The notes below the pieces were generated by a model. It was given only the letters and a program-made list of their open reading frames with translations, made no database searches and was not told the DNA's origin. The translations under genes were made by a program, and so were the position numbers. Shown here piece by piece: positions 53,960 through 63,023 of a stretch of 64,000 nucleotides of DNA (positions within the stretch are counted from its first letter, which is position 1; each line of letters opens with the position of its first letter). The DNA comes from Candidatus Paralachnospira caecorum (GTDB lineage Bacteria; Bacillota; Clostridia; Lachnospirales; Lachnospiraceae). The DNA is taken from assembly GCA_904379015.1 (NCBI GenBank), contig CAJFHG010000009.1, positions 21,686 to 85,685 of the forward strand, in the 5' to 3' direction.

Positions 53960-54775
53960 CTAAAATGTATGCAGTCCCTGTACTTTTCTGACAGCGGCCA
54001 GCTTGTCCAGCCGTCTGCCGAACTCCTCCAGCTCCGACAGCGAGCCGTTGTGGTACACTTCATAAAATTCATTCTGAATATTCAGCATGGCATCCTCATA
54101 TTCTTCTTCCCCGCTGTAAAGGTTCTGAAGATTGTTGAGGATATCCGCCACAACAGAGGCCTTTTCCTGGAACAGCTTCTGGGCATCCACGATCTCGTCG
54201 CGGATGGCAGACATTTCAAAATCCAGAGCCTGCACCGCCTCTGCCGCCGTACTGAGCCGTCTTACAAGGATCTCCGGAATCTCCTCCTGATACTTATACC
54301 TGAGAGAATGCTCGATCGTAGCCCAGAAATTCATGGCCATGGTACGGATCTGGATTTCCACCTGTATTTTATGACTGCCGGTGGTCGTATAAACCTCATA
54401 AAGCACATTGATATGATAACTTCGGTAGCCGCTTTCCTTCGTGTGATTGATATAATCCCGTTCGCTGACGACCTCCATATCCCGCCTGCTCCGGATCAGG
54501 TCCACCACTGTCCGGATATCCTCCACAAACTGGCAGATGATCCGGATACCGGCAATGTCGTCCAGCTTCTCGGTAAATTCATTGAGGGCAATGCCTTTGC
54601 GCTGCGCTTTGTCCAGAATGCTGGAAATCTTTTTCACGCGCCCTGTCACCGCCTCAATGGGAGAATATTCCCCGGCCTCTCTGCACTCCTTGATGATGTG
54701 ATTGAATTTCACAAGAAGCTCCTCCACCGCCAGGTGATAGGGGGCGAGCGCTTCTCTCCACAACTGAATCTTCAT
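53960..54775 (-). CDS. Small alarmone synthetase (RelQ/YjbM-type GTP pyrophosphokinase)
   Basis: Stand-alone (p)ppGpp synthetase. ATP-binding motif GRVKKISSILDKAQRKG near residue 47, DDIAGIRIICQFVEDI, the GTP motif ERDYINHTKESGYRSYHIN, and QIRTMAMNFWATIEHSLRYK. The protein is about 271 residues with no HD hydrolase or TGS/ACT regions, so it makes but does not degrade alarmone. ATG 54773-54775 is chosen since the AGGGG site is only one base from the earlier ATG. Confidence 0.93.
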   Translation of the reverse strand: MKIQLWREALAPYHLAVEELLVKFNHIIKECREAGEYSPIEAVTGRVKKISSILDKAQRKGIALNEFTEKLDDIAGIRIICQFVEDIRTVVDLIRSRRDMEVVSERDYINHTKESGYRSYHINVLYEVYTTTGSHKIQVEIQIRTMAMNFWATIEHSLRYKYQEEIPEILVRRLSTAAEAVQALDFEMSAIRDEIVDAQKLFQEKASVVADILNNLQNLYSGEEEYEDAMLNIQNEFYEVYHNGSLSELEEFGRRLDKLAAVRKVQGLHTF

Positions 54776-54845
54776 AAAAACCATACCCCTGTAGTAATTT
54801 CTTTTTTGCTTTTTTATTATAGCATATATTTTCCCGGATAGGAAA

Positions 54846-55718
54846 TTAATAGGAATATTTTACTTTCCTGTCTTCCAGATACCGGAGGATCCAGTAAGGA
54901 TTCACGCTGAGTTCTTCATAATGATCGCTCCTGAAATAAATGCCGAAATGAAGATGCACCGCGAAATTCCCGATGGTTCCCTCCGTCCTGCTGTATCCGC
55001 TGTCGCCCATGAATCCCAGCAGCTGTCCCGCGCGGATCTGCTCCCCCGGCTGAAATTCATGGTCATATCCGCTTAAATGGGCATAGTAGAAATATGCTCC
55101 CCCGGGAGAGCGGATTCCCAGCCGCCAGCCGCCCAGCTCCAGCCAGCCGCAGTGCTCCACGACGCCGTCGCTGACGCTGACCACCGGGAAAAATCCTCTC
55201 CCGTTCCCTCCGTCCATGATATCGGTTCCTTCATGGGTCCGTTCTCCGCCGTAGGTCCGTTCCGCGCCCCAGGAATTCTCATAACTGTAGTCCGCCGAAG
55301 CATCACTCTCTCCTCCCGCAATGGGAAAATAGACCAGATCCTCCAGGAGCACATTATAAAACCCGGCAAGCTTGGAAAGCTCCACCGGCCTGACCTGCTC
55401 CATCGCAGTCTCCAGATCCTTCAGGCGGCCCGGCGTCAGCTGCCCTCCCGGCACATCTGCCAGGGAAAACTCATACTCCACCATAAAGGGGGCTGCCGCC
55501 TCTCCGGGAGTCCGGCCGGACTCCTCCGCCAGAGAAAAAAGGACAGAAAGCCCTTCCTCCCCGAAATCCATGGCGCGAAACGCCGCTTCCTCTGCCGTAT
55601 ATTCCCCAAGCTGATAATAGACCGGATTTCTCAGGAAAAAATGCAGCATGCAGACAATGACGATCCCGAGGCAGAGGACTGAAAAACAGAGGATCCCCGC
55701 GTCTCTGGGCTTTTTCAT
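54846..55718 (-). CDS. M23 family metallopeptidase, membrane-anchored
   Basis: Protein of 290 residues with one N-terminal membrane segment (about 10-32) and an outside LytM/peptidase M23 domain. The zinc ligands appear as THEGTDIM (His, Asp) and VHLHFGIYFR; YYAHLSGYDHEFQPGEQIRAGQLLGFMGDSG is the classic end of the fold. Either a peptidoglycan hydrolase or a sporulation protein. The second ATG (55716-55718) has a GGAGAAGGCC site; the first has none. Confidence 0.88.
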   Translation of the reverse strand: MKKPRDAGILCFSVLCLGIVIVCMLHFFLRNPVYYQLGEYTAEEAAFRAMDFGEEGLSVLFSLAEESGRTPGEAAAPFMVEYEFSLADVPGGQLTPGRLKDLETAMEQVRPVELSKLAGFYNVLLEDLVYFPIAGGESDASADYSYENSWGAERTYGGERTHEGTDIMDGGNGRGFFPVVSVSDGVVEHCGWLELGGWRLGIRSPGGAYFYYAHLSGYDHEFQPGEQIRAGQLLGFMGDSGYSRTEGTIGNFAVHLHFGIYFRSDHYEELSVNPYWILRYLEDRKVKYSY

Positions 55719-55759
55719 GGCCTTCTCCCGGATTTTGCTCATAAAAGTCTATGCGTCTT

Positions 55760-57244
55760 TTATCTTTTACATTCCATTTGATTCATGCGCCTTAAAACCT
55801 CTGTCAGGAAATTCCAGAAGCGGTTCACAGAAGAAATCGACAATCGTTCCCTGGATGTATGGATCCCTTCCATCTGAGGTCCCATGGAGACCGCGTCCAG
55901 CCCGGGGATTCCCGCCGCAAACAGCCCGCATTCCACACCGCCGTGGATTGTTTCCATCTTTGCCTCACTTCCGTACTGTTCCCTGTATACCTGGCAGAGA
56001 AGCTCCCTGAGAGGCGACTGAGGCACATATTCCCATTCGGGATAATCACCGGCAGTCCCGTAAGCGCCGCCGAAATAGTCTGCGTAAGTTTCCAGTCTCC
56101 GGCAAAGCGCCTGTTTTTCCGTGTGCAGATCGCTCCGGATCAGGAAGGAAGCAGACACCGAGCCATTCTGCTCCAGCTTAAAAATGCCCAGGTTCAGAGA
56201 AGTCTTCACCTGTCCCGGAAGCTGCTGGTTCATGGCCTGGACGCCGTTCGGCGCATTCAGAAGGAAGGCGCGGAGCGCCGCCGCCGACCGGACTGTCAGG
56301 GCCGTTCCCTCCTGGGCTTCCTCCCCGCAGCTCACCTCCAGCTTCAGGCCCGGATCCGTAACCGGATATTCTTTCCGAAAAACCGCTTCCATAGACGCTG
56401 CCGCCTCTCTCACAGTTTCCAGACCTCCGGCATCCGCCATGATATCCAGAACGCAGTCAGACGGGATCACATTATCCTGTGTTCCGCCCCTCATGCCGCA
56501 GACGCTGACCTGATTTCCCGCCGCGCGCAGAAGCTCATCCAGGATCCTGGCTGTCAGCAGGACCGCGTTTCCTCTTCCCAGGCCGATATCCACTCCGGAA
56601 TGCCCTCCGGAAAGCCCGTGAAGCCAGATCCTCACAGGAATGCCGCGCCGCTTTTCCCAGGACATCGGAACCGTAAGATTGCAGCGGATGCCGCCCGCGC
56701 ATCCCACCTGAAAGACTCCTTCATTGTCTGAATCCAGATTCAGAAGAAAAGACGCCTGAAACCCGCTCATATCCAGGGCATTCGCGCCCACCATGCCCGT
56801 CTCCTCATCCGATGTGAAAACGCATTCCAGACGGGGATGGGGAAGATCATCTGAATCCAGGACAGCCAGGGCATACGCGACGGCAATGCCGTTGTCCGCT
56901 CCCAGAGTTGTTCCCTCCGCTCTGATATAATCCCCGTCCAGAACCAGCTTCAGGGGATCCTTTTCAAAATCATGGGATACGGAAGAATCCTTCGCGCAGA
57001 CCATATCCAGATGCCCCTGCAGCATGACCGTCGGCGCCTCCCCGTAGCCCGGCGACGCTTCCTTTATGATCACCACGTTGCATGCCTCATCCTGTCTGCA
57101 GACAAGTCCCCGTTCTTTCGCGAACGCCATGCAGTAGTCGCTGACTGCCTTTGTATTTCCAGACCCTCTCGGGATCCGGGAAATCGCCTTGAAATACTGA
57201 AACACCTTCTCCGGCATCCTGCCGGCAATCTCCTGATACTCCAT
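55760..57244 (-). CDS. pepD: Beta-Ala-His/aminoacyl-histidine dipeptidase PepD
   Basis: M20-family zinc dipeptidase cleaving Xaa-His and similar dipeptides. Metal-site motifs: GHLDMVCAKD, GADNGIAVAYALA, DEETGMVGA and a late HGGVECG. The lid domain (SGGHSGVDIGLGRGNA) is present. About 494 residues. Start at ATG 57242-57244 after GGAAAGG; the longer frame would cross the divergent gene's promoter. Confidence 0.95.
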   Translation of the reverse strand: MEYQEIAGRMPEKVFQYFKAISRIPRGSGNTKAVSDYCMAFAKERGLVCRQDEACNVVIIKEASPGYGEAPTVMLQGHLDMVCAKDSSVSHDFEKDPLKLVLDGDYIRAEGTTLGADNGIAVAYALAVLDSDDLPHPRLECVFTSDEETGMVGANALDMSGFQASFLLNLDSDNEGVFQVGCAGGIRCNLTVPMSWEKRRGIPVRIWLHGLSGGHSGVDIGLGRGNAVLLTARILDELLRAAGNQVSVCGMRGGTQDNVIPSDCVLDIMADAGGLETVREAAASMEAVFRKEYPVTDPGLKLEVSCGEEAQEGTALTVRSAAALRAFLLNAPNGVQAMNQQLPGQVKTSLNLGIFKLEQNGSVSASFLIRSDLHTEKQALCRRLETYADYFGGAYGTAGDYPEWEYVPQSPLRELLCQVYREQYGSEAKMETIHGGVECGLFAAGIPGLDAVSMGPQMEGIHTSRERLSISSVNRFWNFLTEVLRRMNQMECKR

Positions 57245-57319
57245 TCTTTTTCCTTTCCGGGACCTGTCATGGAAACAGCCCCTCACACATAAACTGTTAA
57301 AAACGACCGGGAGAACCAT

Positions 57320-58222
57320 ATGAAACGCTTCTGGATCCCGCTGTCAGCCCTGTTTGTTTTTCTCTTCTGCATCCTTCATCCGTCGGAAGCCGTCTCCGGC
57401 GCCGCGGCCGGACTTTCTCTGTGGTACTGCACTGTTCTTCCCACGCTTCTGCCCTGCATGGTACTGTCCGGCTATCTGATCTCCACCGGCCTTATGGAAA
57501 AAATGCCGCCCGCTCCCTTTGCGTTCCTGATCGGATGGTTCTGCGGTTATCCCATGGGAGCAAAAACAATCGCGGACCTTTATAAAAAAAGAAGCATTTC
57601 CAAAGAATACGGCAGCCGTCTTCTGATTCTCTGCTGCGAACCCAGTCCCATGTTCCTGACCGGCTTTATCTGCACAGGAATGCTGCGCCTGTCTGTTTTT
57701 CAGACTCTGCCATGCCTGATCGCCGTATATCTGCCGCCCGTCCTCTGTTACGGAATCGTGCATGCCGCGAAAAAAAACACAAAGCCGGTTCCGCCTTCGG
57801 CACCCTTCAAAAAAGCGGAGACAAAAGACGGTCCGCTCGCTTCTTTTCTTAAATTTGAGGAGGCCATGATGAACGGCTTTGCCGTCATTGTGAAAATCGG
57901 CGGCTATCTGATGTTTTTCACCATGCTGTCCTGCTTTTTCAGGAACCGGTGCCCGGTTCCCTTTCTCAGTGTGCTGGTATCCGGTCTTCTGGAAATGACC
58001 TCCGGCATCGCCTTCACTGTCCAGTCCGGCATCAGCCGAACCATGACAGCCGCCCTCTGCTTCGCCTTTGCCGCCTTCGGCGGCCTGTCCGGAGCGGCCC
58101 AGACAGCCAGTGTCCTGAAGGGCACTCCCTTTTCCGGGAAAACGGTTCTCTTCTGGAAAGCGCTCCAGGCCTCCATGACCTTCCTCATGATTCTCTTTAT
58201 TTTTCCGTTTCTGAAGCCGTAA
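57320..58222 (+). CDS. YlbJ-like sporulation-related membrane protein
   Basis: Integral membrane protein of 300 residues with about 7-8 segments and a nucleoside-recognition (Gate) type domain. Segments GLSLWYCTVLPTLLPCMVLSGYL, IGWFCGYPMGAKTIADLY and CCEPSPMFLTGFI match the YlbJ family, which is linked to spore coat/cortex formation in Bacillus. It is divergent from pepD with GGGAG before the ATG. The family assignment is firm, the role is inferred. Confidence 0.85.
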   Translation: MKRFWIPLSALFVFLFCILHPSEAVSGAAAGLSLWYCTVLPTLLPCMVLSGYLISTGLMEKMPPAPFAFLIGWFCGYPMGAKTIADLYKKRSISKEYGSRLLILCCEPSPMFLTGFICTGMLRLSVFQTLPCLIAVYLPPVLCYGIVHAAKKNTKPVPPSAPFKKAETKDGPLASFLKFEEAMMNGFAVIVKIGGYLMFFTMLSCFFRNRCPVPFLSVLVSGLLEMTSGIAFTVQSGISRTMTAALCFAFAAFGGLSGAAQTASVLKGTPFSGKTVLFWKALQASMTFLMILFIFPFLKP

Positions 58223-58245
58223 ACGCTGCCGGGTACAGAAAAAAA

Positions 58246-58265
58246 GGGGATGCCCCGGCATCCCC
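58246..58265 (-). terminator. Terminator of the coaD/rsmD-side operon
   Basis: GGGGATGCC pairs perfectly with GGCATCCCC around CC; on the minus strand it is followed by eight T (A8 at 58238-58245), a textbook intrinsic terminator for the gene that ends at 58278. Confidence 0.85.
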
Positions 58266-58277
58266 ACCTGATTTCTC

Positions 58278-58961
58278 TTATTCCAGCATATCGGCGTTCA
58301 GAACGCCGTCATCTCCGTGTGAATCCTGCGGCTGCGCCGCAGCTGCCGCCTCTGCCTGAGGAACCTGAAGCTCGCTTCTGTTGCTGGTCACAACCTCGTT
58401 GGTGGACTGAAGAGAATCCAGAAACGCGTTGAATTTGCTGGTCGTCTGTTCCATGGCATGATTGATGATGCTCTGAAGGCTCTTCAGCATATCATCCGTG
58501 TAGCGGATGGCGCCTTCTCTGATGTTGTCCGAGTCCATGACAGCCTCATCCACGATCTGCTGGGCCTGACTGTTCGCCTGATCCACAATATCACCCGCCT
58601 GCTGATAAGCCTGCTGCATGATCTCATGCTCGCTGACCAGCTCCGCTGTATGCTGCTTTGTCTCCTCGATCACCGCTTCCGCCTGAGCCTGGGCCTCCGC
58701 CAGAATCCGGTCAGCCTCTGATCTGGCATTACCGATGATCTGATTTGCCTCCTCCTGGGTAGAACTCAGGATTGCTTCTTTATTGCTGATGATCTTCTGG
58801 TATTTTTTGATCTCATCGGGTGTCCTGAGACGGAGCTCCACGAGCAGTTCCTCCATCTCGTCCTTGTCTACAATAATCTTTTTATTATTGGTAAACGGCT
58901 GCGCTTTGCACCCGTCTATGTATTCTTCAATTTCGCTGATCAACTGTTCAATCCTGCTCAT
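58278..58961 (-). CDS. Coiled-coil DivIVA-like protein
   Basis: Protein of 227 residues, a long coiled coil (about 45-160, heptads with many Ala and Gln, such as [17 protein letters not shown]) and an Ala/Gln-rich tail. Common downstream of coaD in Lachnospiraceae and often annotated vaguely as ATPase; it has no nucleotide motif. DivIVA/ATP-synthase-b-like helices suggest a scaffold. Start ATG 58959-58961 after TTGGAGG; overlaps the coaD end by 14 bases. Confidence 0.75.
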   Translation of the reverse strand: MSRIEQLISEIEEYIDGCKAQPFTNNKKIIVDKDEMEELLVELRLRTPDEIKKYQKIISNKEAILSSTQEEANQIIGNARSEADRILAEAQAQAEAVIEETKQHTAELVSEHEIMQQAYQQAGDIVDQANSQAQQIVDEAVMDSDNIREGAIRYTDDMLKSLQSIINHAMEQTTSKFNAFLDSLQSTNEVVTSNRSELQVPQAEAAAAAQPQDSHGDDGVLNADMLE

Positions 58962-59478
58962 CTTTGTCCTCCAACTCCTGCTTCCCTTCAATTAAATCGG
59001 TATGACCAAATTTTTTTAACACCTGTTCCACAATGACAGGCGGTACAAACGCGGAAAGATCTCCCCCGAAACGCCCCACCTCCCGGACCGTATGAGAGCT
59101 CAGATAGGCGTATCGCAAGTCCGTCGTGAGAAAGATGGTATCCAGCTGAGGACACATGATCCTGTTCGTCTGTGACATCTGCAGCTCATATTCAAAATCA
59201 GTAATGGCCCGCAGTCCTCTGACCACCAGTCCGGCTCCGCACTGTCTGGCAAAATCCACCAGCAGTCCGTGAAAAGATGTCACCGTCACATTGGGCAAAT
59301 GGGAGGTTACTTCTTCTAACATAGTAACACGTTCCTCCACAGAAAACAACGGATTTTTCAACCCATTGTCCAGTACGCCCACAATGAGTCTGTCCACCAT
59401 TTTCGAAGAGCGTTCTATAATATCAAGATGCCCGAACGTGACCGGATCAAAGCTTCCCGGATATACGGCTGTTCTCAT
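58948..59478 (-). CDS. coaD: Pantetheine-phosphate adenylyltransferase
   Basis: Penultimate step of coenzyme A synthesis. Full-length at 176 residues with the ATP site [18 protein letters not shown] near residue 7, the [15 protein letters not shown] substrate segment, and [10 protein letters not shown] near the C-terminus. rsmD-coaD is a conserved Firmicutes pair. Confidence 0.97.
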   Translation of the reverse strand: MRTAVYPGSFDPVTFGHLDIIERSSKMVDRLIVGVLDNGLKNPLFSVEERVTMLEEVTSHLPNVTVTSFHGLLVDFARQCGAGLVVRGLRAITDFEYELQMSQTNRIMCPQLDTIFLTTDLRYAYLSSHTVREVGRFGGDLSAFVPPVIVEQVLKKFGHTDLIEGKQELEDKDEQD

Positions 59479-59491
59479 GTAAAAGTCTCCT

Positions 59492-60055
59492 TTACAGTTC
59501 CTTCATCGCAATAAAAACATGCTTGTTGGTTTTATATTTTTTTTCCCGTTCCACAGAAAAAATGGTATTTTCCAGATAAGAAAAATCCTCATTTAAAGAA
59601 GCCTCCGCGATGATGACTGTAAATTCATCAACCAGCCGGGAATGACTCAGAAAAACCAGCGCTTCCCTCTCCAGCCCTTTTCCATAGGGCGGGTCCATAA
59701 ATATAAAATCAAAAGCCTGCTGTCCGGAATCATCCAGCTTCTGAAGCGCTGTCATCGCATCACATTCCATCAGAACCGCATTTTCTCCCAGACGGGTAAA
59801 TTCCAGATTATCCCTGATACAGGCCATGGCCTTGCTGCTTTTTTCCACAAACACACATTCCGCGGCGCCCCTGCTCAGGGCTTCGATCCCGATTCCGCCG
59901 CTTCCGGAAAACAGATCCAGAAAACGGCATCCATTGACATCATTTTGGATGATATTAAACAGGGTCTCTTTGATTCTGTCAGTGGTAGGTCTTGTTTCCA
60001 GCCCTTCCAGCGTCTTTAAAGGCAGCCGTCTGGCTGTCCCGGCAATCACTCTCAT
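59492..60055 (-). CDS. rsmD: 16S rRNA (guanine966-N2)-methyltransferase RsmD
   Basis: RNA methyltransferase of about 187 residues: [15 protein letters not shown] at the start, SAM-binding [18 protein letters not shown], and the catalytic DPPYGKG motif. Start ATG 60053-60055 after GAGGAAAAG; the longer frame is Arg/Lys rich and unlikely. It lies 13 bases before coaD. Confidence 0.95.
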   Translation of the reverse strand: MRVIAGTARRLPLKTLEGLETRPTTDRIKETLFNIIQNDVNGCRFLDLFSGSGGIGIEALSRGAAECVFVEKSSKAMACIRDNLEFTRLGENAVLMECDAMTALQKLDDSGQQAFDFIFMDPPYGKGLEREALVFLSHSRLVDEFTVIIAEASLNEDFSYLENTIFSVEREKKYKTNKHVFIAMKEL

Positions 60056-60105
60056 GTTTCTTTTCCTCAATCTTCCTCTTTTCTTCGGACGGATCAACAT
60101 GTTTT

Positions 60106-60134
60106 ATTATAGTATGGATTTTACCTGCAATCAA
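60106..60134 (-). promoter_or_regulatory. Promoter of rsmD-coaD
   Basis: TTGATT (60129-60134) and TATAAT (60106-60111) on the minus strand, spacer 17, about 50 bases before the rsmD start. A strong match to the sigma-A consensus. Confidence 0.75.
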
Positions 60135-60267
60135 GTATTTATTTATGAAAGAAAACCACAGAATTATGAAAGAAAAGCATTATACAGACTGTAAGTTTGC
60201 ATGAGCAGTTCACAAGCGGCCGGAAAATCATCCGGAAATTGTATGGCATATGTCCGCTACAGAAAAA

Positions 60268-60298
60268 TGACTGCCCGCTTCAAGTTGGCAGGCAGCCA
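60268..60298 (-). terminator. Terminator of the spore protein gene
   Basis: Stem TGACTGCCCGC with a near-complement GCAGGCAGCCA around a 9-base loop; on the minus strand it is followed by a T run (TTTTTC). Confidence 0.65.
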
Positions 60299-60348
60299 TT
60301 TTCCATTTGGAAATTCTGTTATTTCCAGGTGTGATCAAAATGGCTCAT

Positions 60349-60561
60349 TTACTTGCCGGCCATCTGTCTTTCCTGTTCTTCAATCATCTTCTTGACCATA
60401 TAGCCGCCAACGGAACCATTCTGGTAAGATGTGAGGTCGCCGTTGTAGCCATTTTTCAGCGGTACGCCAAGTTCGTTGGCTACCTCCATTTTGAAACGGT
60501 CCATCGCTTCTTTTGCTTCAGGTACATTTACCTGATTGCTTCCAGAGTTCTTTCCAGACAT
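60349..60561 (-). CDS. Alpha/beta-type small acid-soluble spore protein
   Basis: DNA-binding protein that coats and protects the spore chromosome. The 70 residues match the family: ELGVPLKNGYNGDLTSYQNGSVGGYMVKKMIEEQE, with the GPR protease-site type region NELGV upstream. The start is ATG 60559-60561 after AAGGAGG; a longer upstream frame is not used. It shows the organism makes endospores. Confidence 0.95.
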   Translation of the reverse strand: MSGKNSGSNQVNVPEAKEAMDRFKMEVANELGVPLKNGYNGDLTSYQNGSVGGYMVKKMIEEQERQMAGK

Positions 60562-60600
60562 CTGAAGCACCTCCTTTTTGGTTGTTATTTGGTACACGCT

Positions 60601-60628
60601 TATTATGTGCATGCAGAAAAATAATACA
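60601..60628 (-). promoter_or_regulatory. Possible sigma-G promoter of the spore protein gene
   Basis: On the minus strand CATAATA (60601-60607) matches the forespore sigma-G -10 pattern; a GTATTA-like -35 (around 60622-60628) is close. Distance to the start is about 40 bases. Matches are partial; location fits known SASP control by sigma-G. Confidence 0.35.
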
Positions 60629-60689
60629 CTGGCAACTTCTGATGCTTTTGTCAAATTATGTAAACTGACAGTTCGCAGAACGGGTTTTC

Positions 60690-60920
60690 TTTCCGGATCC
60701 ATAGATCTGTTGCTTCTGCACCATCCTGACGATGGAGATGTGGAAACCCAAGGTGATTTTACGGTGGAACCTCCAACGGGGCGTGGTGGTCATCCCCGGC
60801 TCCAGCAACCCAATCACATTCGGGAAAGTCTTGACCTGTTCGGTTTTAAGCTGACGGACACGAAAATGGCGCAGATTGCCGCACTGAACCGGGACGCCTG
60901 CCTGTTCCCCCACAAAGTAG
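60690..60920 (+). pseudogene. Aldo/keto reductase remnant
   Basis: Two pieces of an aldo/keto reductase can be read in different frames: SGSIDLLLLHHPDD (resembling the family's YIDLLLIHQP segment), then VILRWNLQRGVVVIPGSSNP and, one base-shift later, NHIRESLDLFGFKLTDTKMAQIAALNRDA. The catalytic lysine/tyrosine region between is missing and there is a frameshift near 60811. Not functional. Confidence 0.65.
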
Positions 60921-60969
60921 GAACAGCCGTCACTGCATCCCGGCGTGGCAGCGCGGTCAATGCACTGGA

Positions 60970-61144
60970 TGCCATGAACCTTTCTTCCTGTTGCAGGAAA
61001 TGTTCGTAGTAGGCTCTTACAATTGACCTTTGGCATACGGACAAATGCCGGGCGATGTTCAGAATGATGCGGAGGGCTGAACACCATGAGCGTTCTCGGA
61101 AAAATATGGCCTATCTTTTGAAAGCGCTGAAAGAGAGAGCATAA
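60970..61144 (+). pseudogene. Flavodoxin-fold NAD(P)H-dependent oxidoreductase remnant
   Basis: Only the C-terminal end of an FMN-reductase-type gene is left: LLQEMFVVGSYN, then an in-frame TGA, PLAYGQMPGDVQNDAEG, then a shift to GLNTM and a second shift to KNMAYLLKALKERA ending at TAA 61142-61144. The breaks look like single-base losses in short homopolymers (G run near 61077, A run near 61101). Confidence 0.5.
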
Positions 61145-61148
61145 TATC

Positions 61149-61626
61149 TTGCGAAAAGTGGTAGGTATACTGATCTCTCTGGGATTGTTGTTTGCCTTAG
61201 CAGGATGTAGTGGCACTGCTCCTGTTAACGAATCGAGTTCTAATCCGACACCTTCCGCAGCACAGCAAGAATCTGTCGCTGTCCGAAGAACAGACCAACA
61301 GCGAACCGACAGACGCTGAAAATGAATCGCCATCCAGCGCCGTAGAGACAGATCAGGCCGATATGATGGAAAATACGATATTAGTGGCCTATTTTTTCGC
61401 TGCTGGAACCACGGAACAGATAGTGCAGCAGGCAGCGCAGACCTCTATGAAATCATACCCTATACCGAGGTGGATTTGGCCTATTTACACGGATGGCCGG
61501 GCTGACCAGGAGCAGGATGACCCCAACTCACATCCCTCCATCACCGGCGGCGTGGAAGATATGAGCCAGTATGATACGGTTCTGTTTGGCTACCCAATCT
61601 GGCATGGGCAGGCCCGCAAGTGTTAG
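61149..61626 (+). pseudogene. Flavodoxin lipoprotein, frameshifted
   Basis: The start (TTG 61149) gives a clean lipoprotein signal RKVVGILISLGLLFALAGC, but the frame hits a stop after 58 codons. The continuation is one frame over: a Ser/Glu-rich linker then ILVAYFFAAGTTEQI (flavodoxin FMN loop), a second shift with ADLYEIIPYTEVDLAY, a third to RADQEQDDPNSHPSITGG and QYDTVLFGYPIWHGQA, and then truncation. An extracytoplasmic flavodoxin-like protein once; now broken in at least three places. Confidence 0.75.
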
Positions 61627-61675
61627 ACTTTGCGGGGCTTGTTCTTAATCCAAATCATATCCAGGCAGGAGAACT

Positions 61676-62290
61676 ATGAAAACAGTTGCCACACAAAAAA
61701 GAACGTTCCTCCAGAATGTGCGTATACTCACAATGACCGCCGTACTTTCGGCTATTTTTTTTGTTCTTGCTTTCTTTGAATTTCCTGTTCCGTTATCTCC
61801 ATCGTTTGCACGAATGGATTTATCGGATTTACCCGCGCTGATCGGCGCCTTTGCATACGGCCCAATGTCAGGAATATTGATTGAACTTGTCAAAAACGCC
61901 TTGCAGCTCTTAACTTCTTCCACCGGCGGCATCGGGGAGCTTGCCAACTTTATTATAGGAAGCAGTTTTGTTGTAACTGCTGGGCTTATCTATAAATCAC
62001 ATAAAACAAAAAAGACAGCAATGATAGCCTGCCTGATCGCCAGCGTCACAATGGGAATCGTAGCATCCATTGTTAATTATTTTATTCTGCTTCCCGTGTT
62101 TGAAGCATTTATGCCGCTTGACCAACTGATTGCTTCTTTTGGCGAATTTATCCCTTTTATCAAAACCAAACTTGATATTGTGCTGTTCAATGCCTTCCCC
62201 TTCAATGTACTGAAAGGAATTGGGATCAGCATTGTCACGATGTTACTTTATAAAAGGCTTAGCCCAATCTTAAAGGGCAGACAGATGTAG
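61676..62290 (+). CDS. ECF transporter substrate-binding (S) component, RibU-like
   Basis: Membrane protein of 204 residues with about six segments. MDLSDLPALIGAFAYGPMSGILIELVKNALQLL and GELANFIIGSSFVV are hallmarks of ECF S components for riboflavin (RibU). It would take up riboflavin together with the shared EcfA/EcfA'/EcfT, not in this window. No FMN riboswitch is seen upstream. CAGGAGA precedes the ATG. Composition is more AT-rich than most of the window. Confidence 0.8.
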   Translation: MKTVATQKRTFLQNVRILTMTAVLSAIFFVLAFFEFPVPLSPSFARMDLSDLPALIGAFAYGPMSGILIELVKNALQLLTSSTGGIGELANFIIGSSFVVTAGLIYKSHKTKKTAMIACLIASVTMGIVASIVNYFILLPVFEAFMPLDQLIASFGEFIPFIKTKLDIVLFNAFPFNVLKGIGISIVTMLLYKRLSPILKGRQM

Positions 62291-62300
62291 GAGGTTCATC

Positions 62301-63023
62301 ATGCAGAAAAGAGATTATCTGAAATATATTGTGGAAAAAATTCACTCTACCGTCTTTGCCACCGTAAACAGAGAAGGGCGGCCCGTTACCTGTGCCATTG
62401 ACATCATGGACTATGACGAAAGCGGCCTTTATTTCCTGACTGCAAAGGGCAAGAATTTTTATGAACGTTTGAAATACAACGAAAACATTGCGTTTACCGC
62501 CATGAAGGGAGAAGATACTCTTTCCTGCATAGCCGTATCGGTACAAGGCAGAGCGAAAGAAATCGGCCCGGACAGGCTGCCCGATCTGTTCCGCAAAAAC
62601 CCCTATATGGCAAAGATTTGTCCTGACGAGCGCTCCCGCAGTGCCCTTACTGTGTTTAAAATCTACGAGGGGACCGGCGAATGGTTTGACCTGTCTAAGT
62701 TACCGATAGAACGGGCTGGCTTTTCTTTTGGCGGCGCACAGGCAAAGGAAACCGGCTATTTTGTGACAGATAAATGTATCGGGTGCAAATTGTGCTATTC
62801 CAAATGTCCTCAGAAGTGCATTGATATTACACAGAAGCCCGTCGTGATTAAACAGGAACATTGTCTGCATTGCGGGAACTGCTTTGAAATTTGTCCCGCA
62901 AGGGCGATCGAAAGAAGATGGCATCCCATGACACAGTCCACCCCTAAGAACAGCTGCTCGACAACAACAGAACCCAAACCGAATCGAGGTAATTTTCAAT
63001 GTTTTCAAAGACAGCGACTATAA
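62301..63023 (+). CDS. FMN-binding split-barrel (pyridoxamine phosphate oxidase-like) protein with 2[4Fe-4S] ferredoxin domain
   Basis: About 1-130 is a PPOX/flavin-reductase-like split barrel (STVFATVNREGRPVTCAID, YFLTAKGKNFYERLKYNENIAFTAM); about 150-210 is a ferredoxin with CIGCKLCYSKCP and CLHCGNCFEICP. The last ~34 residues (from RRWHPMTQ) are low-complexity and atypical. AGGAGG precedes the ATG. Substrate unknown; it sits with a RibU-like gene and a sirtuin. Confidence 0.85.
   Translation: MQKRDYLKYIVEKIHSTVFATVNREGRPVTCAIDIMDYDESGLYFLTAKGKNFYERLKYNENIAFTAMKGEDTLSCIAVSVQGRAKEIGPDRLPDLFRKNPYMAKICPDERSRSALTVFKIYEGTGEWFDLSKLPIERAGFSFGGAQAKETGYFVTDKCIGCKLCYSKCPQKCIDITQKPVVIKQEHCLHCGNCFEICPARAIERRWHPMTQSTPKNSCSTTTEPKPNRGNFQCFQRQRL

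Noticed and set aside
57344..58267. 307-residue minus-strand frame opposite the YlbJ-like gene
   Set aside because: Shadow with Gly/Arg-rich, low-information composition.
60656..61333. 225-residue minus-strand frame across the broken redox genes
   Set aside because: Covers the antisense of several pseudogene fragments; no domain or ribosome binding site.
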